DNA of 64,000 nt, taken from NCBI GenBank assembly GCA_029555415.1, contig JAKPSI010000018.1:310001-374000 (forward strand). The letters are read 5' to 3'. Shown here in pieces: positions 1-9,222 of the stretch. Each line of letters opens with the position of its first letter. Position 1 is the stretch's first letter. Source of the DNA: Bacteroidota bacterium (GTDB taxonomy: Bacteria; Bacteroidota; Bacteroidia; Chitinophagales; Chitinophagaceae). Made by a program: the position numbers and the translations under genes. Under the pieces are notes generated by a model. The model saw only the letters and a list, made by a program, of their open reading frames with translations. It was not told the origin of the DNA and did not search any database.

Positions 1-1
1 T

Positions 2-67
2 GATTTCATTGAACCGATCGGGAGAATGGTGGCGCAGGGGGAAAAACTGGTGATCGTGAATCCCTGA
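2..67 (+). CDS. C-terminal end of an unidentified protein (partial)
   Basis: The window opens inside a reading frame that encodes 21 residues and stops at TGA 65-67. The visible tail ends in GEKLVIVNP, which resembles the closing beta strand of several enzyme families, including zinc-type dehydrogenases. It is too short to assign. It lies upstream of an SDR oxidoreductase on the same strand, about 300 bases away, so shared transcription is possible but not shown. Confidence 0.5.
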   Translation, partial: DFIEPIGRMVAQGEKLVIVNP

Positions 68-369
68 GTGTGTCACATAGGCACATGGGGCACATAGAAA
101 TACACACATAGTTTTATGCTTGCCAATATGCTGAAGCCGGTGTAAATACCGGCCTCCGTCTTCAGTAAATATTTTATTCGTTCGCTTGGTGGAAAAGCCG
201 CCTATGCCGGTATGCAGTCATCAGCCGCGGCATGCTTCTTTCGGGTGTACTTTTATAAAGAGAGAAGACCCGATTCCTATGTGTTCAGGTCTATGTGCCC
301 CATGTGCCTATGTGACAACAAATCCAACTCCTCCGGTAATCACCTAACTTTAATGCAACCAACGAACCA
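68..369. repeat. Gene-free gap bounded by a perfect 28-bp inverted repeat
   Basis: No coding sequence is seen between the partial gene and the SDR gene. Positions 71-98 and 290-317 are exact reverse complements over 28 bases and enclose about 190 bases. The left arm continues into CACATAGAAATACACACATA, which recurs at 6965-6984. The arms contain short CACATAG/GCACATG echoes. The gap also holds the likely promoter of the SDR gene: TAACTTTA at about 345-352 is one base off the Bacteroidota -7 element. Confidence 0.7.
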
Positions 370-1113
370 ATGAATTTTCAAAACAAAGTCGCCATCATCA
401 CCGGTGCCTCCACCGGTATCGGTAAAGCCACCCGCGAATACCTGTTGCAACAGGGTTCCATCGTTTATAATCTGGAAATTCATGCACCGGTCAGCGATGA
501 CCCCTATTTCATACCTTGCGATGTAGCGAAGAAAGAAGATATCTATGCTGCGGTGGATCATGTGTTTGCCCGGGAAAAGAAGATCGATCATTTATTCGCG
601 AATGCGGGTGTCCATCTTTTCGCGAATCTGGAAGAAACCAGCGATGAACAATTCCAGCGCATCACAGCCACCAACATCGGTGGTGTTTTCTATTGCCTGA
701 AAGCCATCATCCCCATCATGAAAAAGCAGGGCCATGGCAGCATCGTCATCATGGGTTCGGACCAGGCATTCATTGGCAAAGGAAGCAGTGCGGTATATGG
801 TCTCACCAAAGGCGCAGTTTCCCAACTCACCAAAAGTACCGCGATCGATTACGCTCCATTTAATATCCGCGTCAATTGCATCTGTCCCGGCACCATTGAT
901 ACACCTTTGCTGGACCGCGCCGTGGATCAGTTCTCCGCCAAAAGCGGTCTCGCGAAAGATGATGTATTTAAAAGTCTCGATACCGCCCAGCCCCTCGGCC
1001 GCATCGGCAAGCCGGAAGAGATCGCGAAGACCGTCGCCTTCCTCTTATCGGATGATAGTTCTTTCACGACAGGTGCGTTGTTTGCGGTGGATGGGGGGTA
1101 TGTTGCTCAGTAG
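370..1113 (+). CDS. SDR-family NAD(P)-dependent oxidoreductase
   Basis: A 247-residue classical short-chain dehydrogenase of normal family length. It has the TGASTGIG dinucleotide-binding turn near residue 12, the NAG motif (FANAG) near residue 78, the catalytic Ser in the strand ending IVIMGS, the YGLTK (YxxxK) pair near residue 145, and a PG motif after it. The C-terminus has the usual GALFAVDGG. The fold and chemistry (reversible oxidation of a hydroxyl group) are clear, but the substrate is not. The ATG at 370 is chosen because it gives the standard short lead before the first beta strand. No catalytic partner is recognisable next to it, so no pathway is assigned. Confidence 0.9.
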   Translation: MNFQNKVAIITGASTGIGKATREYLLQQGSIVYNLEIHAPVSDDPYFIPCDVAKKEDIYAAVDHVFAREKKIDHLFANAGVHLFANLEETSDEQFQRITATNIGGVFYCLKAIIPIMKKQGHGSIVIMGSDQAFIGKGSSAVYGLTKGAVSQLTKSTAIDYAPFNIRVNCICPGTIDTPLLDRAVDQFSAKSGLAKDDVFKSLDTAQPLGRIGKPEEIAKTVAFLLSDDSSFTTGALFAVDGGYVAQ

Positions 1114-1118
1114 AGCTT

Positions 1119-1331
1119 CTGGCTATTAGCTGTTAGCTGCTAGTGCATTCTAAGAACATTTATTGTTATCATTTATCATTTCGCCATTTTCCGCTATCCT
1201 GCGCCCCGCGCAGGCCGTGACCTCAAAACTGCTTTGATAAACTTTCTGCTTTTCTCAAAACTCATTTCTCCGTGTCTCTGTGGTTATTTAAAAAGCTGCT
1301 GGCTATTAGCTGTTGGCTGCTAGTGCCTTCT
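1119..1331. repeat. Two-copy intergenic repeat (AGCTGTTAGCTGCTAG module)
   Basis: A 33-base unit at 1119-1151 is repeated at 1299-1331 with two differences. Its core is GGCTATTAGCTGTTRGCTGC, itself built from short AGCT-type echoes. Between the copies, 1265-1286 carries TTTCTCCGTGTCTCTGTGGT plus two bases, which recurs with one change at 7115-7136. No gene is seen from 1114 to 1499. Confidence 0.75.
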
Positions 1332-1352
1332 TACAGGCATCTTGCAAAGCTT

Positions 1353-1413
1353 CTTCACCTATAACCTATTCTCCATTATCCACTATCCATTATTATTTAT
1401 CATCTATCCATTA
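1353..1413. repeat. CCTATAACC / ATTATCCATT intergenic repeat module
   Basis: A low-complexity pyrimidine-rich tract made of CACCTATAACCT followed by several variants of CCATTATCCACTATCC. The same module order recurs at 4019-4084 and 11738-11826, each time between two plus-strand genes. It lies about 90 bases upstream of the receptor gene. Function is unknown. Confidence 0.65.
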
Positions 1414-1499
1414 CTCCTGATCTTCATCATAGTCTAAAGCCGCGTTTCCACTGAACTTTACAGCTTCTGCTTTGTTATCATGCAAGCTGAATTTTATCT

Positions 1500-3929
1500 A
1501 TGAAACGTACACTCGCTCTGCTCGTCGCCTTCTGTATCAGTTTTGTTGTTTTTGGACAAAAAACCGGCTCACTTTCCGGTACCGTACTGGATGCGGTGAC
1601 CAAGCGCCCGCTGGCCGGCGCGAATATTACTGTTACGGAACTGAAAAAGACAGTGACCACGGATACGTCGGGACGTTATCGTTTCAATGCGATCCCCGTC
1701 GGGGCTTATTCCGTTTCCGTGACCTATGTGGGTTTTACCGCCGATGTGAAATACAATATACCGGTCAGCTCCGGAAATGAACATGAATTGTCCTTCGAAT
1801 TACAACCGTCTTATACCTCGGGCACTGAAGTGGTACTTCGCTCCAACCGCCGTACGGCACGTGCCGCCACCCTTGAAACACCTTTGAGTGTACAGCGACT
1901 CACCGCTGAAGAGATCCGGTCCAACCCCGGCGGCAACTTCGATATCAGCCGCGTAGTGAATGCTTTGCCCGGTATCGGTGGTTCTTCGGGAAGTGTAGGA
2001 GGCTACCGGAATGACATCATCATTCGCGGTGGTGGACCCGGCGAGAATGTTTTTTATATCGATGGGATGGAGATCCCCGTCATCAACCACTTCGCCACAC
2101 AGGGCAGCGGTGGCGGACCGACCGGTATTCTCAACTCTTCTTTCATTGAAGATGTAAAAGTCAGTACGTCCGCCTTCGATGCGAAATATGACAATGTTCT
2201 ATCTGGCATCTTCGATTTCAAACAGAAAACAGGAAGTGCGGTGAAAAGCCAGGGTAACCTGCGCCTCAGCGCGACGGAATTCGCGGCCACTATGGAGGGA
2301 CCGCTGAATAAAAAACAGAACCTGACTTATCTCGCGTCCGCGCGCCGTTCTTATCTGCAGTTATTATTCTCAGCGATCGACCTGCCCATCCGGCCTGATT
2401 TCTGGGACTTCCAGTACAAAGTGACCTGGAAACCGAATGCGAAGAACACATTCAGCTTTCTCGGTGTAGGTGCCATTGATGGATTCAAATTCGGCGAGAT
2501 CAAAACGCCGACTCAGGATAAGATCTATACACTCAACGTGGTTCCTTCCAACACACAAAAAAGTTATGCGATCGGTGGTACCTGGCGGCATACCCTCAAC
2601 AATGGTTTTCTGCAATTGGCTTTGTCCAGGAATATGCTGGATAATACACTGCTGAAGTATGATAACAATGACGACAGCAATCCTGCTTTATTGCGACTGA
2701 ATTCAAATGGCAGAGAAACGGAGAACAAGATCCGTTTGGAAGTCAATAAGAATAAGAACGGCTGGAAGGTCAGCTATGGTGCCAGCGCACAGATCCTGCA
2801 ATACAGCGCGATGTCCAATATCCGTGTCCGCGCTGCAGTCGGTGCACAACCTGAAGTCCGTTATCAGTTCGCCGGTAAGATCGACTTCGCACGCTATGGT
2901 CTCTTCGCACAGGCGGGCAAGAAGTTCTTCAATGACAGGCTGGGACTGAATTTGGGCGTAAGGACCGACATGAACTCATTCACAACTGATGGTAACGACC
3001 CCACTAAAGCTTTTTCTCCGCGTGTCGCATTGAGTTATGTGCTGGCGGACAAATGGACCTTCAATGCCAGCATCGGCCGTTATGCGAAATTGCCTCCGTA
3101 TACCATTCTGGGATTCCGTAACAATAGTGGCGTACTCGTGAATAAGAACAATAATTACATCACGAATATGCATTATGTCGCGGGCTTTGAATACCTGCGC
3201 AGCAATACCACCCGCTTCACGCTGGAAGGATTCTACAAAAAATATAACCACGTACCGGTTACCGTGAAGGATGGTATCAACATCAACAACCTTGGCGCAG
3301 ATTTCGGTTCCGTTGGGAACGAGGCCACGACGCCTTCGGGTCGTGGTGAATCATGGGGCTTTGAATTCTTCGCGCAGCAAAAACTCACGAAACGCTTCTT
3401 CGGTATTTTCAGTTATACTTATTTCAACAGCCGCTTCACCAATGCCGGTGGCAAATGGGCACCCAGTGCATGGGATAACCGGAATCTTATCAGCACCACA
3501 TTCGGTTATAAATTCAAAAAGAACTGGGAGCTGGGCCTCAAATACCGCTTCCAGGGCGGCGTTCCGTATACACCGTTCGATCGTCCGGCCAGTCGCCTGA
3601 ACTATCTCACACTCGGACAAGGTCTGTATGATTACAGTTATTTTAACTCGCTTCGCCTCGGCAATTTCTCCAGCAGTGATGTGCGTATCGATAAGAAATG
3701 GTACTTCAAAAAAACAACCTTCGATCTTTTCCTGGATGTTACCAACTGGTGGGCCGCGAAAACGGTCGCGTATCCGCAGTACACTTTCGAACGCAACCTG
3801 ATCACCGGCGCGTTTGTAACAGTTGATGGCCAACCCATCCGTTCTGATGGTTCGAATGCCGTGCCGTTGATATTGAAGAATGATGATGCAGTAGCGGTGC
3901 CGAGTATTGGGTTTATCATTGAGTTTTAA
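1500..3929 (+). CDS. TonB-dependent outer-membrane receptor with carboxypeptidase-regulatory-like domain
   Basis: An 809-residue protein with a cleavable signal peptide (about residues 1-20, ending VVFGQ). It continues with a carboxypeptidase D regulatory-like beta-sandwich (about 22-105, GxVLDAVTKRPLAGANI), then a plug domain (about 120-235, with the RGGGPGENVFYIDGMEIP-type signature), then a long beta-barrel that ends in the aromatic residue of IIEF. This is a substrate-specific, TonB/ExbBD-energised outer-membrane importer. No SusD-like partner follows, so it is not a classical polysaccharide-utilisation pair and the ligand (siderophore, vitamin, peptide or sugar) cannot be named. The ATG at 1500 directly precedes the signal peptide. 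Confidence 0.92.
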   Translation: MKRTLALLVAFCISFVVFGQKTGSLSGTVLDAVTKRPLAGANITVTELKKTVTTDTSGRYRFNAIPVGAYSVSVTYVGFTADVKYNIPVSSGNEHELSFELQPSYTSGTEVVLRSNRRTARAATLETPLSVQRLTAEEIRSNPGGNFDISRVVNALPGIGGSSGSVGGYRNDIIIRGGGPGENVFYIDGMEIPVINHFATQGSGGGPTGILNSSFIEDVKVSTSAFDAKYDNVLSGIFDFKQKTGSAVKSQGNLRLSATEFAATMEGPLNKKQNLTYLASARRSYLQLLFSAIDLPIRPDFWDFQYKVTWKPNAKNTFSFLGVGAIDGFKFGEIKTPTQDKIYTLNVVPSNTQKSYAIGGTWRHTLNNGFLQLALSRNMLDNTLLKYDNNDDSNPALLRLNSNGRETENKIRLEVNKNKNGWKVSYGASAQILQYSAMSNIRVRAAVGAQPEVRYQFAGKIDFARYGLFAQAGKKFFNDRLGLNLGVRTDMNSFTTDGNDPTKAFSPRVALSYVLADKWTFNASIGRYAKLPPYTILGFRNNSGVLVNKNNNYITNMHYVAGFEYLRSNTTRFTLEGFYKKYNHVPVTVKDGININNLGADFGSVGNEATTPSGRGESWGFEFFAQQKLTKRFFGIFSYTYFNSRFTNAGGKWAPSAWDNRNLISTTFGYKFKKNWELGLKYRFQGGVPYTPFDRPASRLNYLTLGQGLYDYSYFNSLRLGNFSSSDVRIDKKWYFKKTTFDLFLDVTNWWAAKTVAYPQYTFERNLITGAFVTVDGQPIRSDGSNAVPLILKNDDAVAVPSIGFIIEF

Positions 3930-3947
3930 TACCTCAAAGCATAAAGC

Positions 3948-4084
3948 TCACAAAAGTTGAAGCTATAAGTCACAAGCTGTAAGCTGCAAGGCTGTGCTAA
4001 GTATTCTCCTACGCCGAACCTTTTACCTTTCACCTGTTACCTATTACCTCCCTATTATCCATTCCCCATTATCATCTCTCCATT
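3948..4084. repeat. Composite intergenic repeat (AGCTGTAAGCTGCAAG + CCTTTTACCT + ATTATCCATT)
   Basis: Positions 3948-3991 are an AGCTATAAG/AGCTGTAAGCTGCAAG tract. Positions 4019-4050 are a CTTTTACCTTTCACCTGTTA-type tract. Positions 4051-4084 are an ATTATCCATTCCCCATTATC tract. The same three module types occur separately or together at 1119-1413, 10892-10923 and 11738-11826. The rest of the 3930-4171 gap contains no gene. Confidence 0.7.
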
Positions 4085-4171
4085 AAAACTGACCTAAATC
4101 ATAACCTCCTATGACCCGGTTTATGCGTTTTGGGAAAAGAAAAGCTGACATTTGACTAACAACCGTTAGCC

Positions 4172-4489
4172 ATGGAAGGACAAATTCCCGCCGCCAAAGC
4201 CCGTAAGGTTTGGGGAAAGGTGGAGATCGACATCCAGAAATGCAAAGGATGCGAACTCTGCACCATTGCCTGTAAAGAACAGGTGCTCACCTTATCCAAC
4301 AGCATCAATATCAAGGGTTACCGCTATGCCATCGCCAATAACGATGCCTGCACCGGCTGCGTCAACTGCGCACTGGTCTGCCCTGATGCCGTGATCACGG
4401 TCTACCGCACCCGCCCTTCCAAAAAACCGGCTGACATCACTCCGCCCGATATCCGGGAACAATTGCTTTCGATGGTCGCACCCAAATAA
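4172..4489 (+). CDS. korD: 2-oxoacid:ferredoxin oxidoreductase, delta (2x4Fe-4S ferredoxin) subunit
   Basis: A 105-residue ferredoxin-like subunit with two canonical 4Fe-4S motifs: CKGCELCTIAC near residues 25-35 and CTGCVNCALVC near 58-68, each followed by a later structural Cys-Pro or Cys-Lys. It would carry electrons from the thiamine-bound radical intermediate to ferredoxin. It is the first gene of a four-gene operon (delta-alpha-beta-gamma) and is followed 7 bases later by the alpha subunit. The order and sizes fit the KorDABC/Vor class rather than single-chain pyruvate:ferredoxin oxidoreductase. Whether the physiological substrate is 2-oxoglutarate or a branched-chain 2-oxoacid cannot be read from the sequence. 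Confidence 0.85.
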   Translation: MEGQIPAAKARKVWGKVEIDIQKCKGCELCTIACKEQVLTLSNSINIKGYRYAIANNDACTGCVNCALVCPDAVITVYRTRPSKKPADITPPDIREQLLSMVAPK

Positions 4490-4496
4490 CTGCTGT

Positions 4497-5564
4497 ATGG
4501 CTGAAACCAAACTCATGAAGGGGAACGAAGCAATGGCTGAAGCCGCCATCCTGGCCGGCTGCGATGCCTACTTCGGATACCCCATTACGCCCCAGTCGGA
4601 AGTGCTGGAATACCTCGCCCGTGAAATGCCCAAACATGGCCGTGTGGTCATGCAGGCCGAGAGCGAGGTCGCTTCCATAAATATGGTGTACGGCGCTGCT
4701 GGTGCAGGTTTCCGCGCCATGACCAGTTCCTCCTCACCCGGCATCAGCCTCATGCAGGAAGGTATTTCCTATCTCGCCGGCGCTGAACTGCCCTGTCTGA
4801 TCGTGAATGTGAACCGTGCCGGTCCCGGTCTCGGTACCATCCAACCCGGACAAGGCGATTATTTCCAGTCCACCAAGGGCGGCGGTCACGGTGATTACCG
4901 CTTGATCGTCCTCGCACCTTCTTCCGTTCAGGAAATGGCCGATTTCGTGTATCTCGGATTCGATCTGGCCGATAAATACCGCAATCCCGTGCTGATGTTG
5001 TCGGATGGCGCGATCGGACAGATGATGGAGAAGGTCACTTTCCACCCCTACACCGTTCCCGAAAAGAACAAACCATGGGCCACGGTCGGCAAGCCGGAAA
5101 CCAGAGAAAGGAATTATATCACTTCCTTATTCATTCAACCGGAAAGAATGGAAGTGCATAATCAGAAGCTCGAAGCCAAATTCAAACAGATCCGCGAGAA
5201 TGAAGTAAGATTCGAAGAGATCAATACGGATGATGCAGAATATATTTTCGTCGCTTACGGATTGAGCGCACGTATTTGTCAGAAAGCGATGGACCTCGCG
5301 CGGGAGAAAGGAATTAAGGTCGGATTATTCAGACCCATCACCTTGTTCCCTTATCCTTATCAGCGTTTGAATGAACTGGCAGATAAAACAAAATTCATGC
5401 TGAGTGTGGAACTCAACAGCGGACAAATGGTGGAAGATGTCAGACTCGGGGTGAACGGAAAGATCCCTGTTGAATTTTTCGGCCGCCTCGGTGGCATGTT
5501 ACCTACACCTGAAGATATCGTACATCAATTAGAAACCTTAATGCAACATCATGGAAACCGTTGA
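4497..5564 (+). CDS. korA: 2-oxoacid:ferredoxin oxidoreductase, alpha subunit (KorA/VorB type)
   Basis: A 355-residue alpha subunit. It begins with the typical GNEAMAEAAILAGCDAYFGYPITPQSEV segment, in which YPITP is the family hallmark for the pyrimidine-binding domain. It also has a VMQAESEVASINMVYGAA segment and TSSSSPGISLMQEG. The C-terminal half (about 240-355) is the transketolase-like domain III. The protein forms the active site together with the beta subunit and oxidatively decarboxylates a 2-oxoacid to acyl-CoA, reducing ferredoxin. It overlaps the beta-subunit gene by 14 bases, indicating coupled translation. Databases often name close homologues VorB. Confidence 0.88.
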   Translation: MAETKLMKGNEAMAEAAILAGCDAYFGYPITPQSEVLEYLAREMPKHGRVVMQAESEVASINMVYGAAGAGFRAMTSSSSPGISLMQEGISYLAGAELPCLIVNVNRAGPGLGTIQPGQGDYFQSTKGGGHGDYRLIVLAPSSVQEMADFVYLGFDLADKYRNPVLMLSDGAIGQMMEKVTFHPYTVPEKNKPWATVGKPETRERNYITSLFIQPERMEVHNQKLEAKFKQIRENEVRFEEINTDDAEYIFVAYGLSARICQKAMDLAREKGIKVGLFRPITLFPYPYQRLNELADKTKFMLSVELNSGQMVEDVRLGVNGKIPVEFFGRLGGMLPTPEDIVHQLETLMQHHGNR

Positions 5565-6375
5565 ACTTACATCTTCAGATGTAATGCCGGCCGTTGCGCC
5601 GGCATGCAAGCAGGAAGAATTTGAAATGGTGTATCACCGTCCCGCCACCATGGTGGACGTAAGCATGCACTATTGCCCCGGTTGTGCGCACAGTCTCGTG
5701 CACAAACTGATCATGGAAGTAGTGGATGAAATGGGTATCCAGGATAAAACAGTGGGTGTGGCACCGGTAGGTTGTTCCGTATTCGCTTACGATTATATGA
5801 ACATCGATATGCAGGAAGCCGCACACGGCCGTGCCTGCGCGGTAGCCACCGGTATCAAAAGACTGATGCCCGATAAATATGTGTTCACGTATCAGGGTGA
5901 TGGCGACCTGGCCGCGATCGGTATCGCGGAAACACTGCATGCGATCAATCGCGGAGAGAATATCCTGATCGTATTCATGAACAACGCGGTGTATGGAATG
6001 ACAAGCGGACAAATGGCTCCCACAACACTCCCCGGCATGAAAACCACGACCAGCCCCGATGGCAGGGATGTGAGTTTCTATGGCGCACCGATCAAAGTAT
6101 CGGAACTGATGTCGGCTTTACCCGGTTCATTCTATGTAACCCGTCAGGCGGTGAATCATGCGAACGGTGTGCGTAAAACAAAAAAAGCACTGGAGAACGC
6201 ATTCAAATATCAGCAGCTGCATAAAGGAACTTGTCTGGTGGAGATCATCGGCAACTGTCCTTCCAACTGGAAAATGACGCCGGTAGAAGCCGCTGCATTC
6301 GTGGATGATGAAATGGTGAAGACATTCCCGCTGGGTGATATCAAAGTTCCCAAAGCGGAAGACCTTAAACCTTAA
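5551..6375 (+). CDS. korB: 2-oxoacid:ferredoxin oxidoreductase, beta (thiamine-diphosphate) subunit
   Basis: A 274-residue TPP-binding subunit. It has the CPGCAHSLVHKLI motif near residue 42 (a CxxC cluster-type segment seen in the family), the GDGDLAAIG Mg-TPP motif near residue 113, and NNAVYGMTSGQMAPTT about 30 residues later, as in KorB/VorA. The ATG at 5551 lies inside the end of the alpha gene, and the overlap supports stoichiometric synthesis. The first 25 residues are a poorly conserved extension, so an internal start cannot be excluded. Confidence 0.88.
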   Translation: METVELTSSDVMPAVAPACKQEEFEMVYHRPATMVDVSMHYCPGCAHSLVHKLIMEVVDEMGIQDKTVGVAPVGCSVFAYDYMNIDMQEAAHGRACAVATGIKRLMPDKYVFTYQGDGDLAAIGIAETLHAINRGENILIVFMNNAVYGMTSGQMAPTTLPGMKTTTSPDGRDVSFYGAPIKVSELMSALPGSFYVTRQAVNHANGVRKTKKALENAFKYQQLHKGTCLVEIIGNCPSNWKMTPVEAAAFVDDEMVKTFPLGDIKVPKAEDLKP

Positions 6376-6386
6376 AACGGTTCGTT

Positions 6387-6938
6387 ATGTTAGAAGAACT
6401 CATTGTTGCAGGATTCGGCGGACAAGGTGTGTTGTCGCTTGGTATGACACTTGCCTATGCGGGTATGGTAGAAGAAAAAGAAATTTCCTGGATGCCATCT
6501 TATGGTCCGGAGATGCGTGGCGGTACGGCAAATTGCATCACCATCATTTCTGATAACAAGATCAGCTCACCGATCATCTCACAATTCGATTCCGCGATCG
6601 TACTGAATCAACCCTCCATGGATAAATTCGCGCCGCGCGTGAAACGGGGTGGTTTATTGCTCTATGAATCCGCGAACATCTTAAAACCTTCTACACGTAC
6701 AGATATCGATATCATCGGCATTCCCGCAGCAACAGAAGCCTTGCAGATGAAGAACGCGAAGATCATGAACATGATCGTACTGGGTGCTTACCTGCATCTG
6801 AAACCTGTAGTGAAGATCGATTCAATTCTTGAAGCGCTGAAAAAAGTACTGCCCGAAAAGTATCATCATTTACTGGAGATCAACCATCAGGCATTGATGA
6901 AAGGATCGGAGCTGGTGCATGAGCTTGCGGTTTTCTGA
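6387..6938 (+). CDS. korC: 2-oxoacid:ferredoxin oxidoreductase, gamma subunit
   Basis: A 183-residue gamma-type subunit starting MLEELIVAGFGGQGVLSLG, the family's Gly-rich CoA-binding-domain turn, followed by SYGPEMRGGTANC, also diagnostic. It completes the delta-alpha-beta-gamma set, 11 bases after the beta gene. The four-subunit enzyme links a 2-oxoacid to acyl-CoA and reduced ferredoxin and can run in either direction in vivo. It is followed by a 380-base non-coding gap that ends the operon. Confidence 0.88.
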   Translation: MLEELIVAGFGGQGVLSLGMTLAYAGMVEEKEISWMPSYGPEMRGGTANCITIISDNKISSPIISQFDSAIVLNQPSMDKFAPRVKRGGLLLYESANILKPSTRTDIDIIGIPAATEALQMKNAKIMNMIVLGAYLHLKPVVKIDSILEALKKVLPEKYHHLLEINHQALMKGSELVHELAVF

Positions 6939-6944
6939 TCCTCT

Positions 6945-7136
6945 TGTCACACAGGCACAGAGGCCACATAGAAATACACACATAGAAAATTTATGGGCTG
7001 TTAGTTCAATACAGGAAACACCGGTTTTCCCGACCATTTATTTCCATTGCAGCGCCATGCGCTGCCTGTGTACTCAATCTGTTCTTGTACACTTCCCGCT
7101 TTCTACGAAACGCTTTTCTCCGTGTATCTGTGGTTA
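6945..7136. repeat. Intergenic repeat copies in the korC-pckG gap
   Basis: Positions 6945-6997 closely match 71-118, sharing CACATAGAAATACACACATA exactly (6965-6984 against 91-110). Positions 7115-7136 match 1265-1286 at 21 of 22 bases (TTTCTCCGTGTATCTGTGGT and two more). The rest of the 6939-7320 gap holds no gene. AAGATTTG at about 7238-7245 is one base off a -7 element and is the best promoter candidate for the PEP carboxykinase gene. Confidence 0.65.
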
Positions 7137-7320
7137 AACCCTTTGCGCCGCAGTGTCGTTGCGTGAAACCCGCTTTTCCTAACAAAAATCAACCCCACCC
7201 CTGACTAACAATAGCCTGAAGCCCGAATCTTTTCACAAGATTTGTACTAACGATTTAAGGTTGATATCTTCCCTTTCGGTTGCTTGCCATAGCATCCTAT
7301 CACTCAAACAATTTATTGTT

Positions 7321-9180
7321 ATGACACCCAAATCCAATTTTTTAGGATCAGATCATATTCCTGCCAAAACAGAACTCGAAACCTGGGTCAAACAGATCGC
7401 GGCCTCCTGCGAAGCCAAAGCCATTCACTGGTGCGATGGTTCCCAGAAAGAGTATGACACCCTTTGCCAGTTGCTGGTGAAGAAAGGCACGTTCATTCCC
7501 CTCAATCCGGAGAAACGCCCCAACAGCTTTGCCTGTTTCAGCGATCCGAGTGATGTGGCACGCGTGGAAGACAAGACATTCATCTGCTCCCGCAGAAAAG
7601 AAGACGCCGGTCCCACCAACAACTGGATGGAGCCGAATGAAATGAAGAAGAAACTGCAGGGTCTCCTCAGCGGATGTATGGCCGGCCGTACTTTATATGT
7701 GATCCCTTTCTGTATGGGTCCTATCGGTTCTCCCTACGCACGTTATGGTGTACAACTGACCGACTCTGAATATGTGGTGGTGAACATGCGCATCATGACG
7801 CGTATGGGCAATGCTGTGCTGCCGCACATCGAAAAGAAACAATATGTGAAATGTCTGCATACCGTTGGTGCGCCGCTCAACGCACTGGGACAGGACAGCC
7901 CCTGGCCTTGCAACCCCGATGTGAAATACATTTCTCATTTCCCGGATGAACGCCTCATCATTTCCTACGGAAGTGGTTATGGTGGTAACGCGCTGATGGG
8001 TAAGAAATGTTTCGCGCTGCGCATCGCTTCTGTGATGGGCCGTGAAGAAGGCTGGCTGGCTGAACACATGCTCATCATGGGTGTGGAATCACCGGAAAAA
8101 GAAAAGACCTATGTAGCAGCCGCTTTCCCGAGTGCCTGCGGCAAGACCAATTTCGCAATGATGATCCCGCCGAAAGAATTCGATGGCTGGAAAGTGACAA
8201 CTGTAGGTGATGATATCGCCTGGATCCATAAAACACCGGACGGTAGTTTATATGCGATCAATCCCGAGTCCGGTTATTTCGGCGTAGCCCCCGGCACGAA
8301 CTACAAAACGAATCCGAATGCGATGGAAAGCATTCGCGCCAATACCATTTTTACCAATGTGGCCGTTACTCCCGACAAAGACATCTGGTGGGAAGGCATG
8401 ACGCCGGAAGCTCCGGAAGGCCTGATCGACTGGCATGGTAAACCCTGGGACCGCAACAGTGGTAAGCCAGCGGCCCATCCCAATGCACGTTTCACGGCTC
8501 CGGCTTATCAGAACCCGGCGATCGATAAAGATTGGGACAATGTGAACGGTGTGCCCATCGCGGGCTTCATCTTCGGTGGTCGCCGCAGTACTGGTGTACC
8601 CCTGGTTTACCAATCCTTCAACTGGAACTTCGGTGTATACCTCGCCACTACCATGGGTAGTGAAACAACAGCTGCCGCTTTCGGTGAGATCGGTAAAGTG
8701 CGCCGCGATCCTTTTGCCATGCTGCCCTTCATGGGTTATCATATCGGAGACTATGTGAATCACTGGCTGCAATTCGGCCGTGATCTCCCGAACGCTCCGC
8801 GTATCTTCGGTGTGAACTGGTTCCGTAAAGATGAAAATGGTCAGTTCTTATGGCCCGGTTTCGGAGATAATATCCGCGTGCTGAAATGGATCGTGCAAAG
8901 GATCAAAGGAAACGCTTCATCCGTTGAAAGTCCGATCGGATGGATGCCACGCTATGAAGACATGGACTGGACAGGCATGGAAGACTTTACACGTGAGTCC
9001 TTCGCCAAGATCATGACGGTGGACCGCGAGCCAGGCAAACAGGAATTATTATCACACGAAGAACTCTTCGAAAGGATGTACGATAAATTACCCAAAGAGT
9101 TCCTTTATATGCGTGAACTGTTACTGTCTGCCCTCTGGCGCTCTCCCGAACATTGGGGATTGCAGCCTGAAACTGTCTGA
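7321..9180 (+). CDS. pckG: Phosphoenolpyruvate carboxykinase (GTP)
   Basis: A 619-residue GTP-type PEPCK of normal length, catalysing oxaloacetate + GTP to PEP + CO2 + GDP. It shows the [14 protein letters not shown]-loop (kinase-1a) near residue 265, GDDIAWI (kinase-2) about 30 residues later, the [11 protein letters not shown] segment, and the [11 protein letters not shown]-type C-terminal nucleotide region. The frame extends upstream to a TTG at 7261, but ATG 7321 starts right before conserved sequence and is chosen. It follows the 2-oxoacid:ferredoxin oxidoreductase genes, so the region links acyl-CoA/2-oxoacid chemistry to gluconeogenesis, though by a separate transcript. Confidence 0.96.
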   Translation: MTPKSNFLGSDHIPAKTELETWVKQIAASCEAKAIHWCDGSQKEYDTLCQLLVKKGTFIPLNPEKRPNSFACFSDPSDVARVEDKTFICSRRKEDAGPTNNWMEPNEMKKKLQGLLSGCMAGRTLYVIPFCMGPIGSPYARYGVQLTDSEYVVVNMRIMTRMGNAVLPHIEKKQYVKCLHTVGAPLNALGQDSPWPCNPDVKYISHFPDERLIISYGSGYGGNALMGKKCFALRIASVMGREEGWLAEHMLIMGVESPEKEKTYVAAAFPSACGKTNFAMMIPPKEFDGWKVTTVGDDIAWIHKTPDGSLYAINPESGYFGVAPGTNYKTNPNAMESIRANTIFTNVAVTPDKDIWWEGMTPEAPEGLIDWHGKPWDRNSGKPAAHPNARFTAPAYQNPAIDKDWDNVNGVPIAGFIFGGRRSTGVPLVYQSFNWNFGVYLATTMGSETTAAAFGEIGKVRRDPFAMLPFMGYHIGDYVNHWLQFGRDLPNAPRIFGVNWFRKDENGQFLWPGFGDNIRVLKWIVQRIKGNASSVESPIGWMPRYEDMDWTGMEDFTRESFAKIMTVDREPGKQELLSHEELFERMYDKLPKEFLYMRELLLSALWRSPEHWGLQPETV

Positions 9181-9222
9181 CGATTGCCTGCCATTTCGTT
9201 CACTCGTTAATCAGACAAGTTT

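Noticed and set aside
3351-3833. 160-codon minus-strand open frame inside the TonB-dependent receptor gene
   Set aside because: It lies wholly inside a well-supported gene on the other strand; its predicted protein resembles no family and has a composition typical of an antisense shadow.
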